Positions 52,142 to 61,375 are shown, numbered from the stretch's first letter. The stretch is 64,000 nucleotides of DNA from HGM04593 sp045631205 (GCA_045631205.1 JAZQUI010000012.1:1-64000), one strand, 5' to 3'. Numbers and translations: made by a program. The notes: generated by a model not told the origin, from the sequence alone.

Positions 52142-53617
52142 ATGGAAAATAAATTCATGATATACAATACGCTCTCTCGCAAGAAGGAGCTTTTTGAGCC
52201 GTTGCACGCACCCAATGTTGGTCTTTATGTGTGCGGCCCCACAGTTTATGGCCCTGCTCACCTTGGCCACGCACGCCCTGCCATCACTTTCGATGTGTTG
52301 TTCCGCTACTTGCAGAACCTTGGTTACAAAGTGCGCTATGTGCGTAACATCACCGATGTGGGCCACCTGGAACACGATGCCGACGAGGGCGAGGATAAAA
52401 TCTCTAAAAAAGCTCGCTTGGAGCAGCTCGAGCCTATGGAGGTGGTTCAGCAATATACTCTTCACTACCACAAGGTGATGGAGGCTCTCAATGTGTTGCC
52501 TCCCAGCATCGAGCCCCACGCTTCGGGACACATAATAGAGCAGATTCAGCTTGTCAAGGAGATTATTGACAATGGCTATGCTTACGAGAGTCAGGGTTCG
52601 GTTTATTTCGATGTGGCAAAGTATGACAAGGCTCACAACTATGGTGTTCTTTCGGGCCGTAACCTCGACGAGGTGCTTAACACCACACGTGAACTCGACG
52701 GACAGAGCGAGAAACGCAACCCCGCTGACTTCGCATTGTGGAAGTGTGCGCAACCCGAACATATTATGCGTTGGCCCTCGCCCTGGAGCGATGGTTTCCC
52801 CGGATGGCACTGCGAGTGTACTGCTATGGGACGCAAATATCTCGGTGAGCAGTTCGACATTCACGGTGGAGGTATGGACCTTGTGTTCCCTCACCACGAG
52901 TGCGAGATTGCACAGGGTGTGGCAGCTATGGGCAAGCCTGTTGTGAAGTATTGGATGCACAACAATATGATTACCATCAATGGTACCAAGATGGGTAAGT
53001 CGCTTGGAAACTTCATCACTCTCGACGAGTTCTTCAACGGCTCGCACGCTCTGCTTGCACAGCCTTACTCGGCGATGACTATACGTTTCTTTATTCTTCA
53101 GGCACATTATCGCAGCACCGTTGATTTCAGTAACGATGCATTGCAGGCTGCCGAGAAGGGTATGCAACGCCTTATGGATGGTTACAAGACTCTTTGCTCG
53201 CTTGCTGCTGCCGGTGAAACAACTGTTGATGTTGCAGGCTTGCGTGGCAAGTGCTACGATGCGATGAACGACGATATGAACACTGCGCAGGTAATATCGC
53301 ATCTTTTCGATGCTACACGCGCCATAAACCAGATTGCCGACAAAAAGGCAACCATCAGCGAGAACGACCTCGCCGAGCTTAAAGCTACATTCAAACTCTT
53401 TATGTTCGACATCCTCGGCCTTAAAGAAGAGATTGGTTCGGGCAGTGCGCGCGAGGAGGCATTCGGCAAGGTTGTCGATATGTTGCTCGAACAGCGTCAG
53501 GCGGCAAAAGCGGCAAAAGACTGGGCTACAAGCGACAAGATACGCAACGAACTTGCGGCTCTCGGTTTTGAGATAAAAGACTCAAAGGATGGTGCAACCT
53601 GGAAACTTAACAAGTAA
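52142..53617 (+). CDS. cysS: Cysteinyl-tRNA synthetase
   Basis: This class I aminoacyl-tRNA synthetase charges tRNA-Cys. The product is 491 residues from ATG 52142 (MENKFMIYNTLSRKKE); an in-frame ATG or TTG extension to 52085 lies over the promoter and is rejected. It has the zinc-site YVCGPTVYGPAHLGHARPAI (HIGH motif as HLGH), WHCECTAMG, the HGGGMDLVFPHHECE zinc ligands and KMGKSLGN (KMSKS). The glutaminyl cyclase gene follows after 3 nt. Confidence 0.96.
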   Translation: MENKFMIYNTLSRKKELFEPLHAPNVGLYVCGPTVYGPAHLGHARPAITFDVLFRYLQNLGYKVRYVRNITDVGHLEHDADEGEDKISKKARLEQLEPMEVVQQYTLHYHKVMEALNVLPPSIEPHASGHIIEQIQLVKEIIDNGYAYESQGSVYFDVAKYDKAHNYGVLSGRNLDEVLNTTRELDGQSEKRNPADFALWKCAQPEHIMRWPSPWSDGFPGWHCECTAMGRKYLGEQFDIHGGGMDLVFPHHECEIAQGVAAMGKPVVKYWMHNNMITINGTKMGKSLGNFITLDEFFNGSHALLAQPYSAMTIRFFILQAHYRSTVDFSNDALQAAEKGMQRLMDGYKTLCSLAAAGETTVDVAGLRGKCYDAMNDDMNTAQVISHLFDATRAINQIADKKATISENDLAELKATFKLFMFDILGLKEEIGSGSAREEAFGKVVDMLLEQRQAAKAAKDWATSDKIRNELAALGFEIKDSKDGATWKLNK

Positions 53618-53620
53618 TAT

Positions 53621-54607
53621 ATGCGTTCTCTGTTTGTAATCATCGCTGCGGCAATGCTTTTTGTGGCCTGTGGGGGCTCGCAAAAAAAGAGTGAGCCGGT
53701 GGTGGCAGCCGAGGCTATCGTTCCCATCTTCAACGCCGACAGCGCATACTCGTTCGTGGCTTCGCAGGTTGCTTTCGGCCCCCGTGTACCCAACACCGAG
53801 GCACACCGTGCTTGTGGCGACTACCTCGAAGAAAAACTTCGTGGCTATGGTGCCGATGTTGTTGCGCAGAACGTAATTCTCACAGCCTATAATGGCGATA
53901 AACTGCAAGCGCGTAATATTGTGGCGCAGTTTCAACCGCAGAACAGAAAGCGTGTGATGCTGTGTGCTCATTGGGATAGCCGTCCCTGGGCCGACAGCGA
54001 CCCCGACAAGGCCAACCACTACAAACCTATACTCGGTGCCAATGACGGTGCGAGTGGAGTGGGTGTGTTGCTCGAGATTGCCCGTCACCTGTCGACCGTG
54101 CCCACAACTGTGGGTGTAGATATCATATTCTTCGATGCCGAGGATTATGGTCGTCACGAAAATGATTCTTACACTGGTACAGGCTTAGACCATTCGTGGG
54201 CACTGGGCTCTCAATACTGGTCGCGTTTCCCCCACAAGGAGAATTACAACGCCCGCTACGGTATTCTGCTCGATATTGTGGGAGCCCCCGCTTCTACGTT
54301 CTACCGCGAGAGCATTTCGGATTATTACGCCTCGTCTATTGTTGATAAGGTGTGGGCGCAGGCCGCAAAGAATGGCAATGGCAGCTATTTTATAAACGAA
54401 AAGGGAGGTCTCATTACCGACGACCATTTTTATGTAAATCGTTTTATGAACCTTCCCTGCATAGACATCATTAACTGCGTTCCCGACAGCCCCAATGGTT
54501 TCGGGGATTACCACCACACTGTAAAGGATGATATGGGGTGGATAGATGCCGCTACACTGAAAGCTGTGGGGCAGACTGTGATGGATGTTATATATAACGA
54601 AAAATGA
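53621..54607 (+). CDS. Lipoprotein glutaminyl-peptide cyclotransferase (M28 type)
   Basis: The enzyme converts N-terminal glutamine of exported proteins to pyroglutamate. Signal peptide with lipobox FVAC (Cys17) predicts envelope anchoring. The M28 zinc-peptidase-like fold has CAHWDSRPWAD, the metal-site ANDGASGVGVLLEIAR, the catalytic acid in IFFDAEDYG, and DYHHTVKDD near the end. These fit type II (animal/Bacteroidota) glutaminyl cyclase rather than an aminopeptidase. Many Bacteroidota exported proteins begin with Gln after signal cleavage, as the CotH protein at 14606 is predicted to. Co-transcribed with cysS. Confidence 0.85.
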   Translation: MRSLFVIIAAAMLFVACGGSQKKSEPVVAAEAIVPIFNADSAYSFVASQVAFGPRVPNTEAHRACGDYLEEKLRGYGADVVAQNVILTAYNGDKLQARNIVAQFQPQNRKRVMLCAHWDSRPWADSDPDKANHYKPILGANDGASGVGVLLEIARHLSTVPTTVGVDIIFFDAEDYGRHENDSYTGTGLDHSWALGSQYWSRFPHKENYNARYGILLDIVGAPASTFYRESISDYYASSIVDKVWAQAAKNGNGSYFINEKGGLITDDHFYVNRFMNLPCIDIINCVPDSPNGFGDYHHTVKDDMGWIDAATLKAVGQTVMDVIYNEK

Positions 54608-54706
54608 TATAAACTTTTTTAACTGCGGCAGTGTGCAGCTTCTGTGTTAAAGAGATGTGCGGTTTGTCGCAGAAAAGTGTATATCGCAATTTATTGCAAA
54701 GAAATT

Positions 54707-55132
54707 ATGGCAACAATAAACGAAAAACAAGACGAAATAATTGATGAGTTCAGCGGTTTTGACGACTGGCTCGACCGCTATCAGCTACTCATTGATCTTG
54801 GCGGTGAACAGCCATCGCTCGACGAGCAGTATAAGACCGACAATAACCTTATCGAAGGCTGCCAGAGCCGTGTGTGGTTGCAGGCCGATTATATCGACGG
54901 CAAGGTCTTTTTCCGTGCCGAGAGCGACGCGCTCATTGTAAAAGGTATAGTAGCATTGCTTATAAAAGTATATTCTGGCCACACCCCCGACGAAATTCTC
55001 TCTTCCGACCTCTATTTTGTTGAGGCTATCGGCTTGAAAGAGCATCTTTCGCCAACCCGCAGCAATGGTCTTCTGTCGATGATTAAACAGATGCGTCTTT
55101 ATGCTCTTGCGTTCAAGGCAAAGCACGGGTAA
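54707..55132 (+). CDS. sufE: SufE-family sulfur acceptor protein
   Basis: It accepts persulfide sulfur from the cysteine desulfurase SufS for iron-sulfur cluster assembly. The product is 141 residues from ATG 54707 (MATINEKQDEI); a longer frame from 54644 is unlikely. The conserved acceptor cysteine lies in NLIEGCQSRVWL near residue 50, with the later SGHTPDEIL and LSPTRSNGLLSMIKQMR segments. The suf genes themselves are not in the window. Confidence 0.9.
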   Translation: MATINEKQDEIIDEFSGFDDWLDRYQLLIDLGGEQPSLDEQYKTDNNLIEGCQSRVWLQADYIDGKVFFRAESDALIVKGIVALLIKVYSGHTPDEILSSDLYFVEAIGLKEHLSPTRSNGLLSMIKQMRLYALAFKAKHG

Positions 55133-55150
55133 AAAGGTTGCTTTTAATAT

Positions 55151-55187
55151 AAACAAGGTTGCAAATGGTATTTTTGCAACCTTGTTT
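55151..55187 (+). terminator. Terminator after sufE
   Basis: A 15-bp perfect stem (55151-55165/55173-55187) with a 7-nt loop. Confidence 0.85.
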
Positions 55188-55234
55188 GCTTTTAGCCATT
55201 TCGGTAATTATATTTGCAGAAATCTTTGTGGGCA

Positions 55235-55499
55235 ATGAAAATCAATATTAAGAAAACCCTTCTCTATGGTTCTATAGCCGTGTATGTGCTGTTCTTTTTA
55301 AAGTTTTGCGTGTAACCGGCTATTCCATCGCGTTTGTATTTTGCCCTTGATGAAGCCTGGGGTGACCCCCATTGATAGTGCGCTCTATGTGAACCTTGCC
55401 CATATAACACCTTTCGAGTGGGATACAATGTATAATTATGAAAGGCTTTATCCTTCTGATAGTTTGCCTGCGCAATATATTTCAACATTAGAAAATTAA
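55235..55499 (+). pseudogene. Broken membrane-anchored protein of the FEWD family
   Basis: ATG 55235 opens a 26-codon frame with a membrane segment (MKINIKKTLLYGSIAVYVLFF) that stops at 55313. Downstream in another frame the sequence reads DSALYVNLAHITPFEWDTMYNYERLYPSD and ends with stop at 55497. Fragments of a third frame (ALDEAWGDP) lie between. The latter part matches the pattern of the two intact neighbours at 58872 and 59581 (IIDLAETMNFEWDSLIY), so this is a third, frameshifted relative. It overlaps the end of ldcA on the other strand. Confidence 0.6.
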
Positions 55500-56381
55500 A
55501 TCAACCCCACCTTCATTAACCGAGAAGGTTACTTCGTTTCCTTCGATAAGCGGGAAATTATCCTCGCTGTGCCCCACAGGGAAACCGAAACAGGCCGGTA
55601 TCCCGTACTTTTTTACAATGCCCTGTATCAGTTCGTATGTAGTTCCGCCAAAGCCTGTGTGCTCTTTCACGCCGTTGAAATGCCCCACAATAAGGCCTTT
55701 AATCTTTCCCAATGCTCCCGAAAGTTTTAGTTGGTACATAAGCCTTTCCACGCGATAGGGCAGCTCCCCGGTGTCTTCTATGAAAATTATTTTCCCCTCG
55801 GTAAAAATATCGTAAGGCGAGCCGGCGAGCCCGGCAAGTACCGATAGGTTACCGCCCACAAGTGTGCCTTGCGCCCTGCCCTCTATGTTGAGCGCGTGTG
55901 GTGCGGTTTTGTAATGTGGCTTTTCACCCGCGAGAATGCCGAATAGGGTTTCGGTTGCAGGGTGGTGTGGGTGTGTGGCTATGTGACGGCATTGTGGCGC
56001 GTGCAACGATTGTACACCGCTTGCTACGCACGCTGCGTGCAGAGCCGAGCAGTCGCTCATTCCTATAATCCATTTTGGGTGGCGGGCAATGAGGGGTGAA
56101 AGTTCTTCGAGCAGGTGAACGCACCCGTAGCCGCCATAGCTGCAAAGAATTGCCTTTACCGTGTCGTCGGCAAGGAGAGTGGCAAGGTCGCCCGCTCGCT
56201 CCTCGCGTGTGCCGCTGAAGTATCCGTGGCGTGTGAGGCAGTGTGGGGCTGTTACCACGTTATACCCGCGTGAACGCAACACCTCAACAGCCTGTTCCAC
56301 CAATGCGGGCTCACGCAGAGCTCCTGCTGGTGAGGCAATGGCTATAGTGTCGCCTTTTTTCAGCGGGGTGGGGGTAATCAT
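55488..56381 (-). CDS. ldcA: Muramoyltetrapeptide carboxypeptidase (LD-carboxypeptidase, S66)
   Basis: This serine carboxypeptidase removes the terminal D-Ala from peptidoglycan tetrapeptides during recycling. The 297-residue cytoplasmic protein has the N-terminal GDTIAIASPAG, CSYGGYGCVHLLE, the nucleophile region GMSDCSALH (Ser), and the catalytic Glu/His region in FIEDTGELPYRVERLM and GHSEDNFPLIEG. No signal peptide. It is a single gene on the minus strand; its last codons overlap the pseudogene on the plus strand. Confidence 0.92.
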   Translation of the reverse strand: MITPTPLKKGDTIAIASPAGALREPALVEQAVEVLRSRGYNVVTAPHCLTRHGYFSGTREERAGDLATLLADDTVKAILCSYGGYGCVHLLEELSPLIARHPKWIIGMSDCSALHAACVASGVQSLHAPQCRHIATHPHHPATETLFGILAGEKPHYKTAPHALNIEGRAQGTLVGGNLSVLAGLAGSPYDIFTEGKIIFIEDTGELPYRVERLMYQLKLSGALGKIKGLIVGHFNGVKEHTGFGGTTYELIQGIVKKYGIPACFGFPVGHSEDNFPLIEGNEVTFSVNEGGVDLIF

Positions 56382-56389
56382 TGCTTTTT

Positions 56390-56446
56390 AGAAGCTGTTT
56401 GAATTTCTTATAAAAACAAGCGCGAAATATATTTTAAACAGCTTCT
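56390..56446. other. Inverted repeat between ldcA and U32 genes
   Basis: Arms 56390-56400 and 56436-56446 (agaagctgttt/aaacagcttct) are perfect over 11 bp with a 35-nt AT-rich loop. It may act as terminator of the U32 gene or as a leader element of ldcA. Confidence 0.5.
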
Positions 56447-57696
56447 TATTCGCAGGCCTGTGTGCCTACAATTTTGTACAACTTGTCGGCAGGGCGTATC
56501 TTTGCAGGCACCTTGAATGAAACATATACACCTTTGGGTACTGTTTCCACTGCGCCCAAATCTACGCGCGCCTCTTCGAGGTCTACATACATTGCGCCGG
56601 TTGTGGGGCCTGTGATTAGCAGTTTGTCGCCAACGTGTAACTCGCTTGCTTCAATGTAGAACTCTCCCACACCAAGCTTAGAGAAATATTTCACGCCACG
56701 GCCAACATAAACCTTTTTCTCTGTTGCCTGTGAACCGTAGATATTGCTCCATTCGCCAATCTTCTGTCCCAGGTAGTAACCGTCCCAGAAGCCGCGGTTG
56801 AACACTGTTGCAAGGCGTGTGTCCCAAGCGTCTTTCTTCTCCTCGGTGAGTGTGCCGGCAAGGTAAGCGTCTATAGCCTCGCTGTAGCAGCCAACTACTG
56901 TCTGCACATATTCGGGGCCGCGTGCGCGTCCCTCAATCTTGAACACTCTCACGCCCGCGTCGGCCATCTTGTCAATGAAACGAATGGTCTTCAAGTCTTT
57001 GGGCGACATAATATATTTGTTATCAACCTCGAGCTCTATGTCGCTCTCGCGGTCTTTGACAATATATCCGCGACGGCACACCTGCATACACTCTCCGCGG
57101 TTTGCACTGCGTCCAAGCTGGTGGAGTGAGAGGTAACATTTGCCCGAAATAGCCATACAGAGCGCACCGTGGCAGAACATCTCTATGCGTATGAGCTCCC
57201 CTTTGGGGCCGCAGATGTTCTCTTCGATAATGACTTTGTGAATGGCTGCCACCTGCTCCATATTCAGCTCGCGGGCAAGCACCACAACATCGGCAAACTG
57301 TGCGTAGAACTTCAAGGCTTCGCTGTTGCTTATGTTCAACTGCGTAGAGAGGTGAACCTCCATACCCACACGGTTGCAATACTGCATAACAGCCACGTCG
57401 GCAGCAATAACGGCCGAAATTCCACTTTCCACCGCAGCGTCCACAATGCGGTGCATCATGTCAATGTCGTTCTCGTAGATTATGGTGTTGACCGTGAGGT
57501 AGCTTTTTATGCCGTGTTCGTCGCATATTTGTGCAATCTCGCGCAAGTCGTTGATGGTGAATGCGCTTGCCGAGTGGGCACGCATATTAAGATGCTCTAT
57601 ACCAAAGTATATGGAGTTTGCACCGGCCTGTATTGCAGCCATAAGACTCTCGCGCGAACCCGCAGGAGCCATAATCTCAAAATCGCTTCTTTTCAT
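56446..57696 (-). CDS. U32-family protein (tRNA/rRNA hydroxylation type)
   Basis: The start at 57696 (MKRSDFEIMAPAGS) is chosen over an 11-residue extension. The 416-residue protein has the U32 signature EMFCHGALCMAISGKCYLS near residue 180 with conserved cysteines, and CMQVCRRGY further on. Formerly annotated as collagenase-like peptidases, members are now known as prephenate-dependent tRNA uridine or rRNA cytidine hydroxylases (TrhP, RlhA). Which RNA it modifies is not clear from length alone. It lies divergent from dus, another tRNA-modification gene. Confidence 0.88.
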   Translation of the reverse strand: MKRSDFEIMAPAGSRESLMAAIQAGANSIYFGIEHLNMRAHSASAFTINDLREIAQICDEHGIKSYLTVNTIIYENDIDMMHRIVDAAVESGISAVIAADVAVMQYCNRVGMEVHLSTQLNISNSEALKFYAQFADVVVLARELNMEQVAAIHKVIIEENICGPKGELIRIEMFCHGALCMAISGKCYLSLHQLGRSANRGECMQVCRRGYIVKDRESDIELEVDNKYIMSPKDLKTIRFIDKMADAGVRVFKIEGRARGPEYVQTVVGCYSEAIDAYLAGTLTEEKKDAWDTRLATVFNRGFWDGYYLGQKIGEWSNIYGSQATEKKVYVGRGVKYFSKLGVGEFYIEASELHVGDKLLITGPTTGAMYVDLEEARVDLGAVETVPKGVYVSFKVPAKIRPADKLYKIVGTQACE

Positions 57697-57830
57697 TGTC
57701 TTTTTAGTTTGCAGGGCGAAGTTACTCAAAAAAAACGATACAACGGCTATATGTGTGAGGGAATATACTTTATGACTTTTTATCTTATTTTGTTTATTCC
57801 CCCCAAAAGGGCGTATAACATACTTGGTGT

Positions 57831-57861
57831 TTGCATATTCGCTCTTTTTGCACTAATTTCG
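57831..57861 (+). promoter_or_regulatory. Promoter of dus
   Basis: TTGC (57831-57834), a 19-nt spacer, TAATTTCG (57854-57861), about 20 nt before the dus ATG. On the minus strand a TAACTTCG -7 box at 57724-57717 may serve the U32 gene. Confidence 0.7.
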
Positions 57862-57881
57862 CACTGAAATAATATGTAGTT

Positions 57882-58868
57882 ATGAAAATCGCCGATATTG
57901 AATTTGGAAAATATCCCGTGTTCCTCGCTCCTATGGAGGATGTTACCGACGCCGCATTCCGCCTCTTGTGCAAGCGGTTCGGGGTTGATATGGTGTATAC
58001 CGAATTTGTGTCGAGCGATGCGCTTATACGCGATATAAACAGCACAGTGCGCAAGCTCACCGTTTACGAGCAGGAACGTCCCGTGGCAATACAGATTTAT
58101 GGCAACGAGGTTGCTCCCATGGTTGAGGCCGCCTTGCGCGTGGAGCAGGCGCGTCCCGATATTTTGGATATCAACTTCGGTTGCCCGGTAAAAAAAGTAG
58201 CCCGCAAGGGGTGTGGCGCGGGTATGTTGCAGAATATTCCAAAGTTGCTGGAAATAACAAAAGCGGTGGTTGATGCTGTGAAAATTCCCGTAACGGTTAA
58301 AACCCGCCTCGGCTGGGACGAGAACAGCAAATGTATTGTGGAGCTAGCCGAGCGTTTGCAGGATTGCGGTATTGCCGCGCTCACCGTTCACGGTCGCACG
58401 CGCGCGCAGATGTACACCGGCGATGCCGACTGGACTCTGATTGGCAAGATAAAGGAGAACCCACGTATGCATATACCCATTATAGGTAACGGAGATATTA
58501 GAACCCCGGAAAGAGCAAAAGAGTGTTTCGACCGCTATGGTGTTGATGCCATTATGATAGGTCGTGCCAGTTTTGGCCAGCCGTGGATTTTCCGCGATGT
58601 AAAGCACTTTCTACTGAACGGCACGCCTGCCGAGCCTTTTACCTTCAAGGAGTGTATGGATATTTTGCGCACACAGGTGCGCGATAGTGTCGATTGGTTG
58701 GGCGAACGCCCCGGCATTCTGCACGTGCGCCGTCACCTTGCCGCAACACCTCTGCTCAAGGGCTTGCCCGACTTCCGCCCATTACGCATTGCCCTCCTCC
58801 GTGCCGAAAAGGTGGATGAACTTATGGCAATTATGGACGAGATTGAAAGAATATATGGTGGTGAGTAG
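57882..58868 (+). CDS. dus: tRNA-dihydrouridine synthase
   Basis: This FMN enzyme reduces uridines in the tRNA D-loop. The 328-residue protein has the TIM-barrel start FLAPMEDVTDAAFRLLCKRFG, the catalytic-cysteine strand DINFGCPVKKVARKGCGAGML (Cys near residue 94), TVKTRLGWDE, VHGRTRAQMYTG and IPIIGNGDIRTPE, ending in a helical RNA-binding domain. Closest to the DusB-like branch. Monocistronic, convergent with the next gene (3-nt gap, no terminator). Confidence 0.94.
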   Translation: MKIADIEFGKYPVFLAPMEDVTDAAFRLLCKRFGVDMVYTEFVSSDALIRDINSTVRKLTVYEQERPVAIQIYGNEVAPMVEAALRVEQARPDILDINFGCPVKKVARKGCGAGMLQNIPKLLEITKAVVDAVKIPVTVKTRLGWDENSKCIVELAERLQDCGIAALTVHGRTRAQMYTGDADWTLIGKIKENPRMHIPIIGNGDIRTPERAKECFDRYGVDAIMIGRASFGQPWIFRDVKHFLLNGTPAEPFTFKECMDILRTQVRDSVDWLGERPGILHVRRHLAATPLLKGLPDFRPLRIALLRAEKVDELMAIMDEIERIYGGE

Positions 58869-58871
58869 TCT

Positions 58872-59399
58872 TTACTCCACCTTTTCCAAAATTATATATT
58901 TAGAGTTGTATTTGTTTTCGCAGCTTTTATCCTTGTATGCTTTGAATTTTGCATCGTTCGGGTAAACGGTGAGCATATCTCCCTTGTATCTAAAAATAAC
59001 TTCGCCGGGGCTGTATTCGGGAGGGTATGGGAACCACTCGGCATAAAACACCACATTTCCGTTTCGCATAAATCTTATGTTCTTGTATTCCGAAGAACAT
59101 ATTCCTTGTGCTTTCATTTCTTTTGTAGGGTGGCAGTGTATTAGCGAATCCCATTCAAAGTTCATTGTTTCGGCAAGGTCTATTATGCACTCTCCATTTT
59201 TGTCTTTCTCCCAAAAATATTCCCACCATATGCGGCGGTCGAATTTATTTTTGGAGGGTTGGTTGTATATATACCAGAAAAGAATGAGCCCTATATACAT
59301 AATACCTATAATAAAACAAGTGTAAATGGATATTTTCACCACCTGTTTAAGTGTGTGAAACCCCTTTCTTGCTATTTGCTTTATCTTATCGTTCTCCAT
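58872..59399 (-). CDS. Membrane-anchored protein of unknown function (FEWD paralogue 1)
   Basis: The 175-residue protein has a single transmembrane helix (about residues 22-45) and a periplasmic or surface domain of about 125 residues. That domain has a conserved core: SKNKFDRRIWWEYFWEKD, then ECIIDLAETMNFEWDSLI and RFMRNGNVVFYAEWFPYPPE, and lastly DMLTVYPNDAKFKAYKDK. It is about two thirds identical to the product of the gene at 59581 and related to the broken gene at 55235. The family is not one I can name; it has no catalytic signature. Tandem duplication is evident at the nucleotide level too. Confidence 0.7.
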   Translation of the reverse strand: MENDKIKQIARKGFHTLKQVVKISIYTCFIIGIMYIGLILFWYIYNQPSKNKFDRRIWWEYFWEKDKNGECIIDLAETMNFEWDSLIHCHPTKEMKAQGICSSEYKNIRFMRNGNVVFYAEWFPYPPEYSPGEVIFRYKGDMLTVYPNDAKFKAYKDKSCENKYNSKYIILEKVE

Positions 59400-59580
59400 A
59401 GTGTGTTAAGCTCGTGAAATGTTCTTGCTTTTTCTTCTCATTCTCAATTTCTTGTGGATTGTCTGAATAAAAATACTCCATAAATATATTGCTTAATCTG
59501 TTACTGTTGCAAAAATATAGATGGGATTTTCGTGCAAGGTTGAGTTTTTACCATAAACGCAGTATCGCTATCAGATTGTG

Positions 59581-60093
59581 TTATTTTATCACCTTCTCCA
59601 GCAGAATTAATTTTCTTTCACTGTCAAACAATGCTTCTTTATCCTTGTATGCTTTGAATTTTGCATCGTGCGGGTATACGGTGAGCATATCTCCCTCGTG
59701 CATAAAAACAACCCCGCCGGGGTTTTCTTCATAAGGGTATGGAAACCATTCGGCATAATACACCACATTTCCGTTGCGCATAAATCTTATTTTGGTGTAA
59801 TGGGTGTCGAACCTCAAAGATGGGGATGTGTATATAAGCGAATCCCATTCAAAGTTCATTGTTTCGGCAAGGTCTATTATGCACTCTCCATTCTTGTCTT
59901 TCTCCCAAAAATACTCCCATTCTATGTGCCGGTCGAATTTGTTTTTTGAGGGCTTATTTTCAAAGTACCAGACGGAAAAAGTGATGATAGCAAACACTAA
60001 TGTGATTATGCATACCCCTCCAACGATACCTACTGTCCAAAGCAGGGCTTTGAGTATCTTTTTGCTTATGTTTTTTATTTCATTGTACCCCAT
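59581..60093 (-). CDS. Membrane-anchored protein of unknown function (FEWD paralogue 2)
   Basis: A 170-residue tandem paralogue of the gene at 58872. The transmembrane helix lies at about residues 18-42. The conserved blocks SKNKFDRHIEWEYFWEKDKNGECIIDL, FEWDSLIYTSP, RFMRNGNVVYYAEWFPYPY and DMLTVYPHDAKFKAYKDK follow in the same order. The two differ mostly in the helix, the loop after FEWD and the C-terminal tail. The 180 bases between the two genes are free of other genes. Function unknown. Confidence 0.7.
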   Translation of the reverse strand: MGYNEIKNISKKILKALLWTVGIVGGVCIITLVFAIITFSVWYFENKPSKNKFDRHIEWEYFWEKDKNGECIIDLAETMNFEWDSLIYTSPSLRFDTHYTKIRFMRNGNVVYYAEWFPYPYEENPGGVVFMHEGDMLTVYPHDAKFKAYKDKEALFDSERKLILLEKVIK

Positions 60094-60170
60094 AGTTTAA
60101 TATCTCTTCTTTTTATATAGACTTATAAAAAGCAGTTTTCTTACAGATTAAGAGAGAATTTAATAAAACA

Positions 60171-60205
60171 AACGCAGGCTGTGAATATTATTCACAGCCT
60201 GCGTT
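60171..60205. terminator. Terminator of the acyltransferase gene
   Basis: A 15-bp perfect stem (60171-60185/60191-60205) with a 5-nt loop and T-tracts on both sides; mainly for the minus-strand gene at 60224. Confidence 0.85.
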
Positions 60206-60223
60206 TTAATTGGGTTATTTCTT

Positions 60224-61375
60224 TTACTCTTCCGTAGCCTTCAGATAGTTCTTTAAGGGGTTTGCATACATCTCGAGAATTTTTGTACGCAAGAATGCTT
60301 CGTCCTTGTCGGGGAGGTCTACTTTTGCTATGCGGTCGGCGAGGTAAGCGTCGAGCTTTGCAGCATCCTCGGGTGTGTAGCGGTCGGCAAAGCGGGTGTC
60401 GCCGGTGAGTTGCTCGTAGAAGTAGTAGTTGATGGGGTAGAAACGGTAGTTGCTGTGTATCTTCTTGTCGATGATGCGTGCTACTGTTGCTGTTATTTCG
60501 TTCTTGTTGAGTGTGCGGTCAATCTTGTCAATCTCGTCGTTTATGCACTCTGAAACGTGATAGTGTATAGCACCCTTGTAGCCGATAAGTCCTTGTTGCA
60601 TATTTACAAGGTCGTCCATAGGCGATTTCTTGTGCTCGGGGTTGTCGCGTTTCTGCTGGAACTCTTTTGCTTTAAGGTAGTCGCAGGGGTCGTACTCGTA
60701 TGAAATTGCTGTGGGGGCAATGTTTAGTTCTTTAAGTGCATCGACCATATTGCCGCTTGAGTACATCGAGAGCATCTTTATGAGGCCCTCCTGTGTGATG
60801 TCGTTTGAGTCTTTCGCACGTCCTTCGCGTTGAGCGAGCCAAATGGGTTGCTTGCGTTCTGTTATAGTGTAGTGCATATACGATGAAAGGCGTTTCGACG
60901 AAGCGAGCATTTCGCGTATCGATGCCGAGCGCTGTACAATGAAACTGCGGTTGGCACGTACGAGTTTTTTTATCCAGGGGCGTATGAGCAGGTTGTCGCC
61001 AATCGCTATCTCCACGGTGTTGCCGGTGTGTTCCATAAACAGAAGACACAGGAAAGCCGAGTCGAGAATAATGTCGCGGTGGTTCGAAATGCAGAGTGCG
61101 TTTTTAAGGCTCTCCTTGTTGTCGAAACTCATAGTGAGGCCGGTACTTAATTTTGCTATAAGCCCTTTGAGGAAGGGTGCTACAATTGCCATCTGAAACT
61201 CTAAATTTGTCTTTGATGCGCGCATTGCACCTGCGATGTGTTCGAAAGGCATTCCGGGCATTGCTTTTCCCATTACTGCCTGAAATTCGGGGTCGGCTAT
61301 AAGTTCTTCAAATATTTGAGGAAGTTCTTCGGGGGTGTAGGGGCGAATTTCATCGTACTCTGCGGGGATATTCAT
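60224..61375 (-). CDS. Glycerolipid acyltransferase-family protein
   Basis: The 383-residue protein has an acyltransferase block in its middle: SNHRDIILDSAFL (NHx4D-type catalytic motif near residue 97), then FIVQRS and WLAQREGRAKDSND (equivalent to the FPEGTR substrate motif). The block resembles PlsC/PlsB-like 1-acyl-glycerol-phosphate acyltransferases with longer N- and C-terminal extensions. It lacks a convincing transmembrane helix, so it may be a peripheral inner-membrane enzyme. Which acceptor it acylates is unknown; it is the second acyltransferase in the window after plsC. Confidence 0.8.
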   Translation of the reverse strand: MNIPAEYDEIRPYTPEELPQIFEELIADPEFQAVMGKAMPGMPFEHIAGAMRASKTNLEFQMAIVAPFLKGLIAKLSTGLTMSFDNKESLKNALCISNHRDIILDSAFLCLLFMEHTGNTVEIAIGDNLLIRPWIKKLVRANRSFIVQRSASIREMLASSKRLSSYMHYTITERKQPIWLAQREGRAKDSNDITQEGLIKMLSMYSSGNMVDALKELNIAPTAISYEYDPCDYLKAKEFQQKRDNPEHKKSPMDDLVNMQQGLIGYKGAIHYHVSECINDEIDKIDRTLNKNEITATVARIIDKKIHSNYRFYPINYYFYEQLTGDTRFADRYTPEDAAKLDAYLADRIAKVDLPDKDEAFLRTKILEMYANPLKNYLKATEE

